A DNA stretch of 11,771 bases from CAZQQN01 sp964549595. Its GTDB lineage: Bacteria > Bacteroidota > Bacteroidia > CAILMK01 > CAYYUA01. Of the stretch, positions 1-6,507 are shown piece by piece. Position 1 is the stretch's first letter. The number at the start of each line of letters is the position of its first letter. A program made the translations under genes and the position numbers. The stretch is from the NCBI GenBank assembly GCA_964549595.1, contig CAZJWK010000089.1:1-11771 (forward strand), in the 5' to 3' direction. A model generated the notes under the pieces. The model did not search any database. It was given only the letters and a program-made list of their open reading frames with translations, and had not been told where the DNA came from.

Positions 1-74
1 CTTTCGAGGGTTATGGAGTCAGTCGCTGGGTTGGCAAGCTTTAAACCTAATGTGACTAATAAGGCCAGTTTCAT
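1..74 (-). CDS. N-terminal fragment of an exported protein, possibly TolC-like (runs off the left edge)
   Basis: Reading the minus strand from the ATG at 72-74 gives 24 codons, starting MKLALLVTLG and ending DSITLE, before the window ends. The start resembles a short signal peptide: one Lys, then a hydrophobic run, then an Ala/Pro/Ala region. It lies 54 bp downstream of the yceI stop on the same strand, and a TetR-operator-like word sits 22-33 bases in front of the ATG, so it probably belongs to the same regulated unit. Many Bacteroidota TolC-family outer-membrane efflux proteins begin their mature part with S-(I/L)-T-L-E followed by an Ala-rich helix, and TetR genes often precede TolC-HlyD-ABC efflux operons. 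TolC is therefore my first guess, but 24 residues cannot establish a family; a small exported protein of another type is also possible. Confidence 0.5.
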   Translation of the reverse strand, partial: MKLALLVTLGLKLANPATDSITLE

Positions 75-96
75 AATGCAAGGATTTAATTTATCT

Positions 97-108
97 AACC
101 AGTTAGTT
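97..108 (-). promoter_or_regulatory. Candidate TetR operator in front of the left-most gene
   Basis: AACCAGTTAGTT at 97-108 matches the reverse complement of the word beside the tetR start (AACCAATTAGTT, 1378-1367) at 11 of 12 positions. It also holds the inverted repeat CTAAC-CA-GTTAG (95-106). A TAAATTTA sequence immediately upstream on the minus strand (115-108) resembles the -7 element TAnnTTTG except for the last base; I see no good -33 partner. The arrangement parallels the tetR promoter, where the -7 box also runs straight into the operator. Confidence 0.45.
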
Positions 109-128
109 AAATTTAAGGTAAATTTTTT

Positions 129-746
129 TTAAGGTTTCTCTTTCATTAAGGTGACCCGTATAGCAATCTTGTGCTTATCATGAATTTCAGCAAACCAAAA
201 ACCGGGTTTCTCCATGCCATACGCTGTTATTTTTATTGGAAATTCCGCTTTTACCCGGAGCTGATTTCCTTTATTTTGAATTGTACCCTCAACTTTAATA
301 GTCTTTGTTTCTCCATGAATGGTATATTGCCCTTTTGCAGTAACTTTTTTTGACCTTCCGTTCTTAGGAAAATTCCCTCTCACCTCGCCGGAGAATTTCG
401 TCTTAGGAAACTTATCCGCTTCCAAAGTATTAAGCATGTGATTATCGCGAATGCTGTTCCCTGTTTTAAGGGTTTTTAACGGTAATGTAAAGTTGACTGA
501 ACCCTTTTTCATATTAATTGTGCCTTGCAATTGATTAGATTTACCGGTGTAGGAAGTAATTCCATTGGTCCCCTTTACCTCAGCATAGCCCGTATCAGCT
601 TTAAAAATTTGCCCCTTTAGCCCATTTGCTGGCAAGAAAAATAGGGCAATTAGGATGATTATTGCTATCTTAGACAGAGGATAAGAAAAATCGCAATGGA
701 AATCAGACGAGTTATTAAGCCTCTTGATATAATTATTCTTTGACAT
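129..746 (-). CDS. YceI-family exported protein
   Basis: YceI-family proteins are small periplasmic or secreted beta-barrel (lipocalin-like) proteins that bind isoprenoid or other lipid-like ligands, often linked to stress. The family pattern is visible: a GNSIRDNHM segment, then DKFPKTKFSG, then a TIHGETK turn and a C-terminal strand with the FWFAEIHDK region. A hydrophobic stretch (IAIIILIALFF) followed by PANG and a Gln is a signal peptide, but it begins about 25 residues in, so the N-region is unusually long. I chose the ATG at 744-746, which starts one base after the tetR stop and suggests translational coupling. The ATG at 771-773 is in frame and would overlap tetR by 26 bp; neither has a clear Shine-Dalgarno sequence. 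Co-transcription with tetR is very likely. Its cargo cannot be read from the sequence. Confidence 0.9.
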   Translation of the reverse strand: MSKNNYIKRLNNSSDFHCDFSYPLSKIAIIILIALFFLPANGLKGQIFKADTGYAEVKGTNGITSYTGKSNQLQGTINMKKGSVNFTLPLKTLKTGNSIRDNHMLNTLEADKFPKTKFSGEVRGNFPKNGRSKKVTAKGQYTIHGETKTIKVEGTIQNKGNQLRVKAEFPIKITAYGMEKPGFWFAEIHDKHKIAIRVTLMKEKP

Positions 747-747
747 A

Positions 748-1365
748 CTACTGCTTCTTTTCAATTGATGCAATCACAAATTCTGGTACGTCCGTTTTCC
801 GTTGTTCTATGAATTCCCAAAAGGCTTCTTCATCCTTTTGAAGAATGCCTTTGAGCATGGGTTTGCCAATAAACGGAAACAGACACATGGAAACGGTATT
901 AACCAATAATTGATGGGGATCGATGGGCTTAATGGTCCCCTTTTCCACTTCTGATCGTACTTGATCAAAAAATGGTTGCGGGTTAAAATGCTGGTGACCG
1001 GTCACCATTTTGACCATCCGTTGCGGGTTTCGGGTTAATTCGTTAATGACGAAACCAGGCAAATGAGGATTGTTTTGGATAGTCGTTATGTAATGATTCG
1101 AAAATTGCCTGAGTTTGTCAAAGAGACCGGTTTTCCTGGTCAATACTTCAATGATACTTGGTAAGAGGGTTTGGATGTCTTGCTGAAAGACGGCATCAAA
1201 TAATTGCTCTTTATTCTTGTAGTAATAATGCAGCATGGCCTTGTTGATTTCTGCTTTGTCGGCAATTTCCTGCATTCTTGCTCCGGCCAGGCCTTTTTGG
1301 TGGAAGACTTGACGAGCAGCCTGAAGGATATTTTGGTCAGTGGTTGGTTGGATTTCTGTAGACAT
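748..1365 (-). CDS. TetR/AcrR-family transcriptional regulator
   Basis: At 205 residues it has the usual length of a TetR-family dimeric repressor. The N-terminal DNA-binding domain covers about residues 10-58: an ILQAARQVF helix, a GLAGARMQEIADKA stretch as the first half of the helix-turn-helix, and a MLHYYYKNKEQLFDAVF segment with the tyrosine-rich recognition helix typical of the family. The rest is the variable all-helical ligand domain and gives no clue to the inducer. It is the first gene of a minus-strand unit with yceI, whose start is one base from this stop codon. Two copies of a near-palindrome lie between its promoter and start codon, as expected for autorepression. In this position a TetR often controls envelope or efflux functions; that role is inference. 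Confidence 0.93.
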   Translation of the reverse strand: MSTEIQPTTDQNILQAARQVFHQKGLAGARMQEIADKAEINKAMLHYYYKNKEQLFDAVFQQDIQTLLPSIIEVLTRKTGLFDKLRQFSNHYITTIQNNPHLPGFVINELTRNPQRMVKMVTGHQHFNPQPFFDQVRSEVEKGTIKPIDPHQLLVNTVSMCLFPFIGKPMLKGILQKDEEAFWEFIEQRKTDVPEFVIASIEKKQ

Positions 1366-1366
1366 T

Positions 1367-1397
1367 AACTAATTGGTTTAACTAACTATTTGGTTAG
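1367..1397 (-). promoter_or_regulatory. Double TetR operator overlapping the tetR leader
   Basis: AACTAATTGGTT (1367-1378) and AACTATTTGGTT (1384-1395) are direct repeats, 11 of 12 identical, spaced 17 bp start to start. The first is itself a near-palindrome (10 of 12). The second carries the perfect inverted repeat CTAAC-N6-GTTAG (1382-1386 and 1393-1397). The first copy ends one base from the tetR start codon and the second abuts the -7 box. Binding here would block initiation or early elongation, consistent with autorepression. Confidence 0.5.
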
Positions 1398-1428
1398 CAA
1401 ATTTACACACCCTTTTCAATTTACCAAA
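1398..1428 (-). promoter_or_regulatory. Bacteroidota-type promoter of tetR-yceI
   Basis: On the minus strand TTTG (1428-1425) is followed after exactly 19 bp by TAAATTTG (1405-1398). This is a full match to the -33 TTG / -7 TAnnTTTG consensus of the Bacteroidota primary sigma factor. It sits 32 bp before the tetR start codon, and the operator copies begin directly after the -7 element. Confidence 0.6.
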
Positions 1429-1429
1429 A

Positions 1430-1644
1430 AATCTAAAAACAACTTTTTATCTAAAACCTAAATGATTTACGGAATTAGCAGCAAAAATTATAATTAAATA
1501 AAAGCGGTATGGTGCAATATTGGTAGTTTTTGCCCTATTTTCCCTTACAATTTAATCAAGATTGCTTAAAAAAAATCGTTCGATTAACTTTAACCTATTT
1601 AATGACGTTAGGCTAAATTTCTATTTTGACAGACTCTGAATCAC
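1430..1644. other. Intergenic stretch without recognisable gene
   Basis: This AT-rich sequence lies between the tetR promoter and the terminator of the large secreted-protein gene. I looked on both strands for frames, repeats and hairpins and see nothing that I can support. Confidence 0.5.
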
Positions 1645-1676
1645 AAAAAAGCCGGGTTTATTAGCCCGGCTTTTTT
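1645..1676 (-). terminator. Intrinsic terminator of the large secreted-protein gene
   Basis: A perfect 6-bp GC stem, GCCGGG (1651-1656) with CCCGGC (1665-1670), encloses an 8-base loop and is flanked by six A (1645-1650) and six T (1671-1676). On the minus strand it lies 45 bp after the stop at 1722 and ends in a U run. The flanking A and T runs make it able to work in both directions. Confidence 0.88.
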
Positions 1677-1721
1677 GCAGTTAAGAAAAGTCAGTTTTTA
1701 AATATCAGAAAAATTTATGAC

Positions 1722-4700
1722 TTATTTGACCTTCACAACCCGTTCAACCTTTTGCTGACCGCTGGTAATTAAGCGGATAAAGTAGGTGCCTGAAGAGACA
1801 TCCTGCATTCCTCGTAAACGTTGAACATGTTCACCTGCTTTTTGTGAACCTTGATCCTGCCTCTGGATCATACGACCTGATTGGTCAACAATGATTAGCT
1901 CAACGTGATCATGGGCTTTTGAAAGCTCATATTTAACCGAGACATTTTCCCTAAAAGGATTAGGATAAGCCCTAAATGAAGTTGAAGTTATCCTTTTATC
2001 TTCAGTCCCAACACTAGTAAGGGTTAAGGTATCCATGGTACTTGACTGGCAACCGACTTCACTTGTTACGGTTAGCTTTAGGTCGTAAGAGGCGCTACTA
2101 TCATAAGAGTGCCCTGTTGTTATATTTTCTGAAAGAATACCATCCCCAAAATCCCAAAGATAGCTCTGAAGTGAAGAATCCACAGGGTTAAAAGCTACTG
2201 TATCATAAGAAACTTTTTTGTATTCAAAATCACTAACAGGCATAGGATGCACTCTTACTCCATTTTTCGCTGAATCCCGGCAACCTATATCCGATGTTAA
2301 TTGAAGCGTAACAGTGAAATCACCTGAATCATTATACTGATTTGAGGGATTTCTAGCCTGTGAAAAACTGCTGTCTCCAAAATCCCAATTATAGTTCAAC
2401 CTTCCTGTTCCAATAGAGGACTGGTCAAAGAATCTAAAATTATTGCCTTCAATGCACTGAGCTGAGTCATTAACGCCAAACTGAGCATTAGGTTTTGGAC
2501 CGACCTTTACTTTACGCTCCAGATTACTTACGCAGCCCTGATTTGAGGTAGCAACAAGCTCTATGGTATAAGTTCCGGGATTGTTATAGGAACGCGATGG
2601 AGATTGGAGAGACGAACTATAACCATCTCCAAAATCCCAACTGTAAGTTAGGTTTCCATTTGGTATGGTACTGTTGTTGATGACATCGAACAAGTTACCT
2701 TCAAAGCACTGGGCTGTATCGTCAGTAAAGGCAAAATTAGGGTTTGGCATTGGATAAACTTCTACGTTAATAGATGTTTGATCCTGACAACCATCCCCTG
2801 ATGTTACCGTTAATTCAACGTTGTAATTACCGTAGCTATTGTAGGTGTGATTCGGGGATCTTTGATTTGAAAAGATGCCATCATCAAAATTCCAGGCATA
2901 ATTTAAACTACCTGAACTGATAGATGACTGATCAGTAAACCGGAAAACATTGCCTTCTCTACACTGAGCCAAATCATTGACGGCAAAATCAGCTTTAGGG
3001 GTCGCGAAGGCAGTGCTATTCTTAATAGCGGTGTCCTTGCACCCATTGTTTAAGGTTACAATGAGTTCAACTGAATAATTACCAGGGGCTTGGTAAAAAT
3101 GGCTTACCTGTGAACCATTACCCGAATTACCATCACCAAAATTCCAATCATATCGAATGGTAGACCCACTATTGATGGTAGAGTTATCCTTGAATTGGAC
3201 CGATCCATTGCCCTGGCAAACACTATCGGAAGTAAAATCGGCGGTGAGCGCCGTTTGACAATTAGCAAATTTGGTTAAGTAGGCGTCATCAAAACCAGCG
3301 TTACTATTTTGATAGCTCCTTTCTGTTGGGAAGTTACTACTTTCAGTACTACCTGTCATAAAAGCATTACCATAGGTATCAGTGGCTATCCCTTTGCCTA
3401 AGTCCTTTTCACTTCCTCCTACAAAACTACTAAAGGATAGACCGCCATTGGTTGATAATTTACTAATGAAAGCATCCTTTTTCCCATTCTTGGAAGGCTG
3501 ATAAGAGCCGCTGCTCGCAGGGAAATTAAAACTGTTTGTTGTACCAGTTATCAAGGCTTTGCGATTACCATCTGTGGCTAATGATCGCCCTATATCCTCC
3601 CCGGTACCTCCAAGGTAAGTACTCCAGCTAAAATTGCCTCCACTCAAAAATTTACTTACAAAAGCATCTTCAGCTCCTCCATATGAAGTCTGATAAGCAC
3701 CGGTAGAGGTAGGAAAATTTGCGCTTTGAGTATTGCCGGTAACAATGACATTACCTACATTATCTGTGGCTATACCTTGGCCAGATTCATTGTTATTACC
3801 TCCTAAGTATGTACTCCAACTAAGACTTCCTCCGCTTGATAGCTTGTATAAAAAAGCATCCATGCCACCATTAAAGGTTGTTTGGTAAGCACCGCTGGTA
3901 GTTGGGAAATTGCTACTATTTGTATTGCCGGTAACAAAGACATTACCATTGTTATCAGTAGCCAATGCTTTCCCCATGTCTTTGTTATTACCCCCAAAGA
4001 AAGTACTCCAGCTTAGTGAACCAGTCCCTGTAAATTTAGTCACATAACCATCTCCTGAGCCACCTAAAGTACCCTGATAAGCGCCACTTGTTGTTGGAAA
4101 ATTAGCACTTTCAGTATTTCCTGTAATAAAGACATTACCATTGATATCTGTTGCTACTGCCTGGCCGTCATCTTGACTGTTACCGCCTAAGAAAGTACTC
4201 CAATTCAAAGAGCCATTTCCTGAAAATTTACTTAAAAAGGCGTCATTGGAACCTGAAATCGTACTTTGATAGGCTCCGCCTGTTGTTGGAAAATTACTGC
4301 TTGAAGTAACACCTGAAATAAAAACATCACCATTGCCGTTCGTCTCTATACCTTGTCCTAATTCCGTATCAACACCTCCTATATAGGTACTCCAAATTAA
4401 GTTACCATCACTTGAAAATTTACTTAAAAAAACGTCTTCTAGGCCATTATTAGAAGATTGGTAAGCCCCACTAGTGACAGGGAAATTCGAACTGGTGGTT
4501 TCACCAATAATGAACGTGTTGTTATTAGCATCGGTGGCCACACTCTTTCCCCTATCAGAACTATTATCACCCAAAAAAGTACTCCAGCTAAGTTTGGGGT
4601 CAACTACTAAAGTTTGACCCTTCTTATTACTTTCCGCTTCAAAACTTACTACGTTGTCATTGACTCGATAATTGACTTTTACAGCTTTATGATTTTCAGC

Positions 4701-5489
4701 CCAGTAACTGGCTGGAATGGTTTCTTTCATTTTGCCCTCACTTGTACTAATTGATAATTTGCCATCCTCTTTTGTTAGGTTATCCATTCCTTTATAAGCC
4801 ATTTTAACATCTGATAAATCCCCACCAGGACGGACTATAATATCGTACTTCAGTTGACTTTGTCCTTTATCGTTAGCTTGTGGCTTTAAAACCAAGTCGA
4901 TATTATCATATAAATTTTTATACACCACCTTCCTATAACCATAGACATTGGTAATGCCCGCTTGGCAATGGCCAAGGTAGTAATTGGTGTAGTAATTTGT
5001 TTGATCCTTTGCTACCACTTCCGGGTTGTCATTCGCACCAACAAATTGCAAATCCACCTTTTGATAATGGTATGTAATATTATCTGCCGGATTATCCCCT
5101 GTATTTACAGGTTTGCCCGTTGCTTCCGATATTTTTGAAGACTTCTTATCTGTAGAATAAAGGCCATAGCTAATGCCATTTTTCTTCAAGGCCACTTTCA
5201 TCCCATCAGTCTCATAAAGATATTTAATTTTTGACAATTCATTACCGCCAAAGTCGGCTACTTGCCCTTTGTTTAGCTTGAAACAAGGCTTTGAATTATT
5301 TTGATAAGGTTCGACATAGTTACCTTGCGCATTTAGCTGAAGCGTGGAGATTAGCACGAAGCACGATAATAAAGTAAGGCTTAATAGAAATCTTTTACCA
5401 ATTAGTCTTTTGGATTGATCTCCGATTCTTGAAAAAAGTTTTTCTGATAATTTTAGATGTTGCATAATCAGTTTGTAGTTTAATTCCAT
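1722..5489 (-). CDS. Giant secreted SBBP-repeat / PKD-domain protein with T9SS sorting domain
   Basis: This 1255-residue protein is built from clear modules. Residues about 31-55 are a signal peptide ending LQLNAQG. Residues 56-299 are the N-terminal beta domain (DUF7948 type) that usually precedes SBBP repeats. Residues 300-741 hold seven repeats of about 64 residues with the pattern WSTFLGG...GNVFVTGNT..SNFPTTSGAYQ...DAFLSKF. Residues 742-1161 are five PKD-like Ig domains, each with a WNFGDG-type motif; the first four carry a Cys pair likely to form a disulfide, while the fifth keeps only the second Cys. Residues 1162-1255 are a type A T9SS C-terminal domain with YPNPF at 1175-1179 and a final basic strand. 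The product is therefore exported by Sec, passed through the type IX system, and probably anchored to or released from the surface. Adhesion or polymer contact is a reasonable but unproven role. The ATG at 5463-5465 is an alternative start. It is monocistronic with its own terminator. Confidence 0.95.
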   Translation of the reverse strand: MELNYKLIMQHLKLSEKLFSRIGDQSKRLIGKRFLLSLTLLSCFVLISTLQLNAQGNYVEPYQNNSKPCFKLNKGQVADFGGNELSKIKYLYETDGMKVALKKNGISYGLYSTDKKSSKISEATGKPVNTGDNPADNITYHYQKVDLQFVGANDNPEVVAKDQTNYYTNYYLGHCQAGITNVYGYRKVVYKNLYDNIDLVLKPQANDKGQSQLKYDIIVRPGGDLSDVKMAYKGMDNLTKEDGKLSISTSEGKMKETIPASYWAENHKAVKVNYRVNDNVVSFEAESNKKGQTLVVDPKLSWSTFLGDNSSDRGKSVATDANNNTFIIGETTSSNFPVTSGAYQSSNNGLEDVFLSKFSSDGNLIWSTYIGGVDTELGQGIETNGNGDVFISGVTSSSNFPTTGGAYQSTISGSNDAFLSKFSGNGSLNWSTFLGGNSQDDGQAVATDINGNVFITGNTESANFPTTSGAYQGTLGGSGDGYVTKFTGTGSLSWSTFFGGNNKDMGKALATDNNGNVFVTGNTNSSNFPTTSGAYQTTFNGGMDAFLYKLSSGGSLSWSTYLGGNNNESGQGIATDNVGNVIVTGNTQSANFPTSTGAYQTSYGGAEDAFVSKFLSGGNFSWSTYLGGTGEDIGRSLATDGNRKALITGTTNSFNFPASSGSYQPSKNGKKDAFISKLSTNGGLSFSSFVGGSEKDLGKGIATDTYGNAFMTGSTESSNFPTERSYQNSNAGFDDAYLTKFANCQTALTADFTSDSVCQGNGSVQFKDNSTINSGSTIRYDWNFGDGNSGNGSQVSHFYQAPGNYSVELIVTLNNGCKDTAIKNSTAFATPKADFAVNDLAQCREGNVFRFTDQSSISSGSLNYAWNFDDGIFSNQRSPNHTYNSYGNYNVELTVTSGDGCQDQTSINVEVYPMPNPNFAFTDDTAQCFEGNLFDVINNSTIPNGNLTYSWDFGDGYSSSLQSPSRSYNNPGTYTIELVATSNQGCVSNLERKVKVGPKPNAQFGVNDSAQCIEGNNFRFFDQSSIGTGRLNYNWDFGDSSFSQARNPSNQYNDSGDFTVTLQLTSDIGCRDSAKNGVRVHPMPVSDFEYKKVSYDTVAFNPVDSSLQSYLWDFGDGILSENITTGHSYDSSASYDLKLTVTSEVGCQSSTMDTLTLTSVGTEDKRITSTSFRAYPNPFRENVSVKYELSKAHDHVELIIVDQSGRMIQRQDQGSQKAGEHVQRLRGMQDVSSGTYFIRLITSGQQKVERVVKVK
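3267..4592 (-). repeat. Seven tandem 192-bp SBBP repeats within the secreted-protein gene
   Basis: Seven consecutive units of 64 codons (the last one residue shorter) encode one SBBP motif each. Starts on the minus strand are near 4592, 4400, 4208, 4016, 3824, 3632 and 3440. Each unit carries the recurring WST-(F/Y)-LGG and SNFPTTSGAYQ blocks. Repeats 2-5 are the most alike, while 1, 6 and 7 diverge. Seven units is the number expected for one closed seven-bladed beta-propeller, and a tandem array of this kind is prone to copy-number change. Confidence 0.9.
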
Positions 5490-5914
5490 AATTGTACAGT
5501 TAGATTGATAAAAAACGCGGCTACTCCCTTTAGTAATTTGAATTGCTAATTTATAAAAAGTTGAAGGTAATTAACAAAAATGATAATTATCTTTATTTTT
5601 CTTTTTTTTTAAACCTTAGAAACAACTTTTTATTAATAAGCAGGGCATTCAAAAATAACCCATAATGTGGCAGGTCGGTGATTTAAAATATTTAGTTTTA
5701 GTAATCCTACCCTGTTGACCATTTCAATTCACTTTTAAACATCATAAAGTGTAACCTTAAAGAACCAATTGAGTATAAGGTGGCCAAAACCTTTTTTGCG
5801 CTTGAAAATATACAAAACAAATAACCCCAAATAATTGTCAAGATATCTTTTGAACAGTTAAGAAGAAAATTTATTCAACGCCTTAAAATTTAGCAAGTTA
5901 AAGGGAGTAGGACT
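5490..5914. other. Intergenic region between the secreted-protein gene and the small-frame region
   Basis: This AT-rich region of 425 bp must contain the minus-strand promoter of the large secreted-protein gene, but I find no full TTG / TAnnTTTG pair. The closest -7 candidate is CATTTTTG on the minus strand near 5583-5576, one mismatch. The word TAAAGGGAGTAG occurs once on each strand (5532-5521 minus and 5899-5910 plus). No convincing gene is visible. Confidence 0.4.
5899..5910 (+). repeat. One arm of a widely spaced 12-bp inverted repeat (TAAAGGGAGTAG)
   Basis: TAAAGGGAGTAG at 5899-5910 recurs exactly on the minus strand at 5532-5521, separated by 366 bp. Each copy lies just in front of an ATG reading outward: 4 bases before the frame at 5915 on the plus strand, and 31 bases before the secreted-protein start at 5489 on the minus strand. 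The AAGGGAG core resembles a Shine-Dalgarno sequence. Shared function or chance cannot be distinguished here. Confidence 0.3.
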
Positions 5915-6169
5915 ATGAGAAATGAAAATCAGATTAGCGCTTTTCCCAGCTCGAATTTTATTTATCAAGTAAACGTGGAAAATCCTTATAAATTAGCAAT
6001 TGGAGAAAATTGCCACCAACTCTTTAGCTATAACTCCAGCCCTCTGTTCTTTCAGATCCAGCCATGCACCTTCTCATGTAATTATCGCAGCTTTGTAGCC
6101 ACCTTTTTTGACAACATCGTGCATTACATTCCCCTTTTTAGCCATCTCCAAGCGCTGCTTCCCTTATGA
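5915..6169 (+). CDS. Doubtful 84-residue hypothetical protein
   Basis: An ATG preceded by AAGGGAG at 7 bases opens a frame of 84 codons. The product is rich in Phe, Ser, Asn and Leu, with Cys at about 33, 51 and 55 and no signal peptide or recognisable domain. In favour are the ribosome-binding-like sequence and the uninterrupted frame. Against it is the odd composition, and the fact that the exactly complementary codon frame on the minus strand (5993-6145) reads as Lys/Ala/Glu/Val-rich, much more ordinary protein. Codon-aligned antisense of such sequence tends to stay open and to look like this. I recognise no family for either reading. Confidence 0.22.
   Translation: MRNENQISAFPSSNFIYQVNVENPYKLAIGENCHQLFSYNSSPLFFQIQPCTFSCNYRSFVATFFDNIVHYIPLFSHLQALLPL
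5993..6145 (-). pseudogene. Possible small or broken minus-strand gene opposite the 84-residue frame
   Basis: On the minus strand an ATG at 6145-6143, preceded directly by TTGGAG, opens a frame MAKKGNVMHDVVKKGGYKAA and three more residues, then meets TGA at 6076-6074. The same frame then continues for 26 ordinary-looking codons (EGAWLDLKEQRAGVIAKEL onward) to TAA at 5995-5993. It could be a real 23-residue peptide, or a roughly 50-residue gene broken by one nonsense mutation. Upstream in the same frame, an ATG at 6250 opens 28 further codons to a TAA at 6166-6164. I recognise no family. It lies downstream of the Fnr-like gene on the same strand. Confidence 0.25.
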
Positions 6170-6193
6170 AAGTGGCAGTGATTTTATTAAAAA

Positions 6194-6256
6194 GCTAATA
6201 TTTCGGTAAAACTTGGTTTCTTCATGAAACAAAATAGGTCTCAAACTCATATTAGC
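6194..6256. repeat. Nested inverted repeats, possible folded RNA element
   Basis: GCTAATAT (6194-6201) and ATATTAGC (6249-6256) are perfect 8-bp inverted arms enclosing 47 bp. Inside them GTTTC (6216-6220) pairs with GAAAC (6226-6230) around a 5-base loop. No T run follows on either strand, so it is not a standard terminator. A transcribed hairpin or chance pairing in AT-rich DNA are both possible. Confidence 0.25.
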
Positions 6257-6276
6257 GGAATAATTCTTGAAAATTT

Positions 6277-6387
6277 TTACCTATATGTGCCACCATAACC
6301 ATTATAAGCATGGCGTTTATACCCTTTAGCGCCAAAATCAGCAAAATTGGCTTCATTTTCTTCAAATAGGGGTTTTGACTTTATCAT
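6277..6387 (-). CDS. Candidate small protein of 36 residues downstream of the Fnr-like gene
   Basis: The minus strand has an ATG at 6387-6385 and TAA at 6279-6277, encoding 36 residues. It starts MIKSKPLFEENEANFADFGA and ends in a Gly/Tyr/basic tail, GYKRHAYNGYGGTYR. The codons are ordinary for the window and the peptide is soluble, with an acidic middle and a basic aromatic C-terminus; it has no Cys, signal peptide or membrane segment. AAAGG lies 15 bases in front of the ATG, somewhat far for a Shine-Dalgarno sequence. It is 104 bp downstream of the Fnr-like stop codon on the same strand, so it could share its transcript. A TGA lies seven codons upstream of the ATG in frame. I recognise no family; it may be a real small protein or the tail of a lost gene. 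Confidence 0.35.
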   Translation of the reverse strand: MIKSKPLFEENEANFADFGAKGYKRHAYNGYGGTYR

Positions 6388-6486
6388 GGTTTTTAATAAA
6401 GCCTTTCAAAAACGAAGGCTAGGTCATTATTATGAATGATGTTCTATGAAGGGAGGAATCCTTAAATGGAAATTTCTATAATCAAT

Positions 6487-6507
6487 TCTGGCTAAAATTC
6501 AGCCAGA
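6487..6507 (-). terminator. Hairpin overlapping the stop codon of the Fnr-like gene
   Basis: TCTGGCT (6487-6493) and AGCCAGA (6501-6507) form a perfect 7-bp stem around a 7-base loop, and the gene's TAG stop (6494-6492) lies at the foot of the loop. On the minus strand no U run follows, so termination would be weak or of another kind; mRNA 3'-end protection is an alternative. Confidence 0.35.

Noticed and set aside
3267..4592. 192-bp tandem array considered as a CRISPR or non-coding satellite
   Set aside because: The units are in frame, encode SBBP motifs and diverge as protein repeats do; there are no short identical repeats with unique spacers.
6444..6495. GGGAGG-led mini-frame (ATG at 6465, nine codons) on the plus strand
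   Set aside because: Although the ribosome-binding-like sequence is strong, nine codons ending inside the fnr 3' hairpin give no basis for a gene call.
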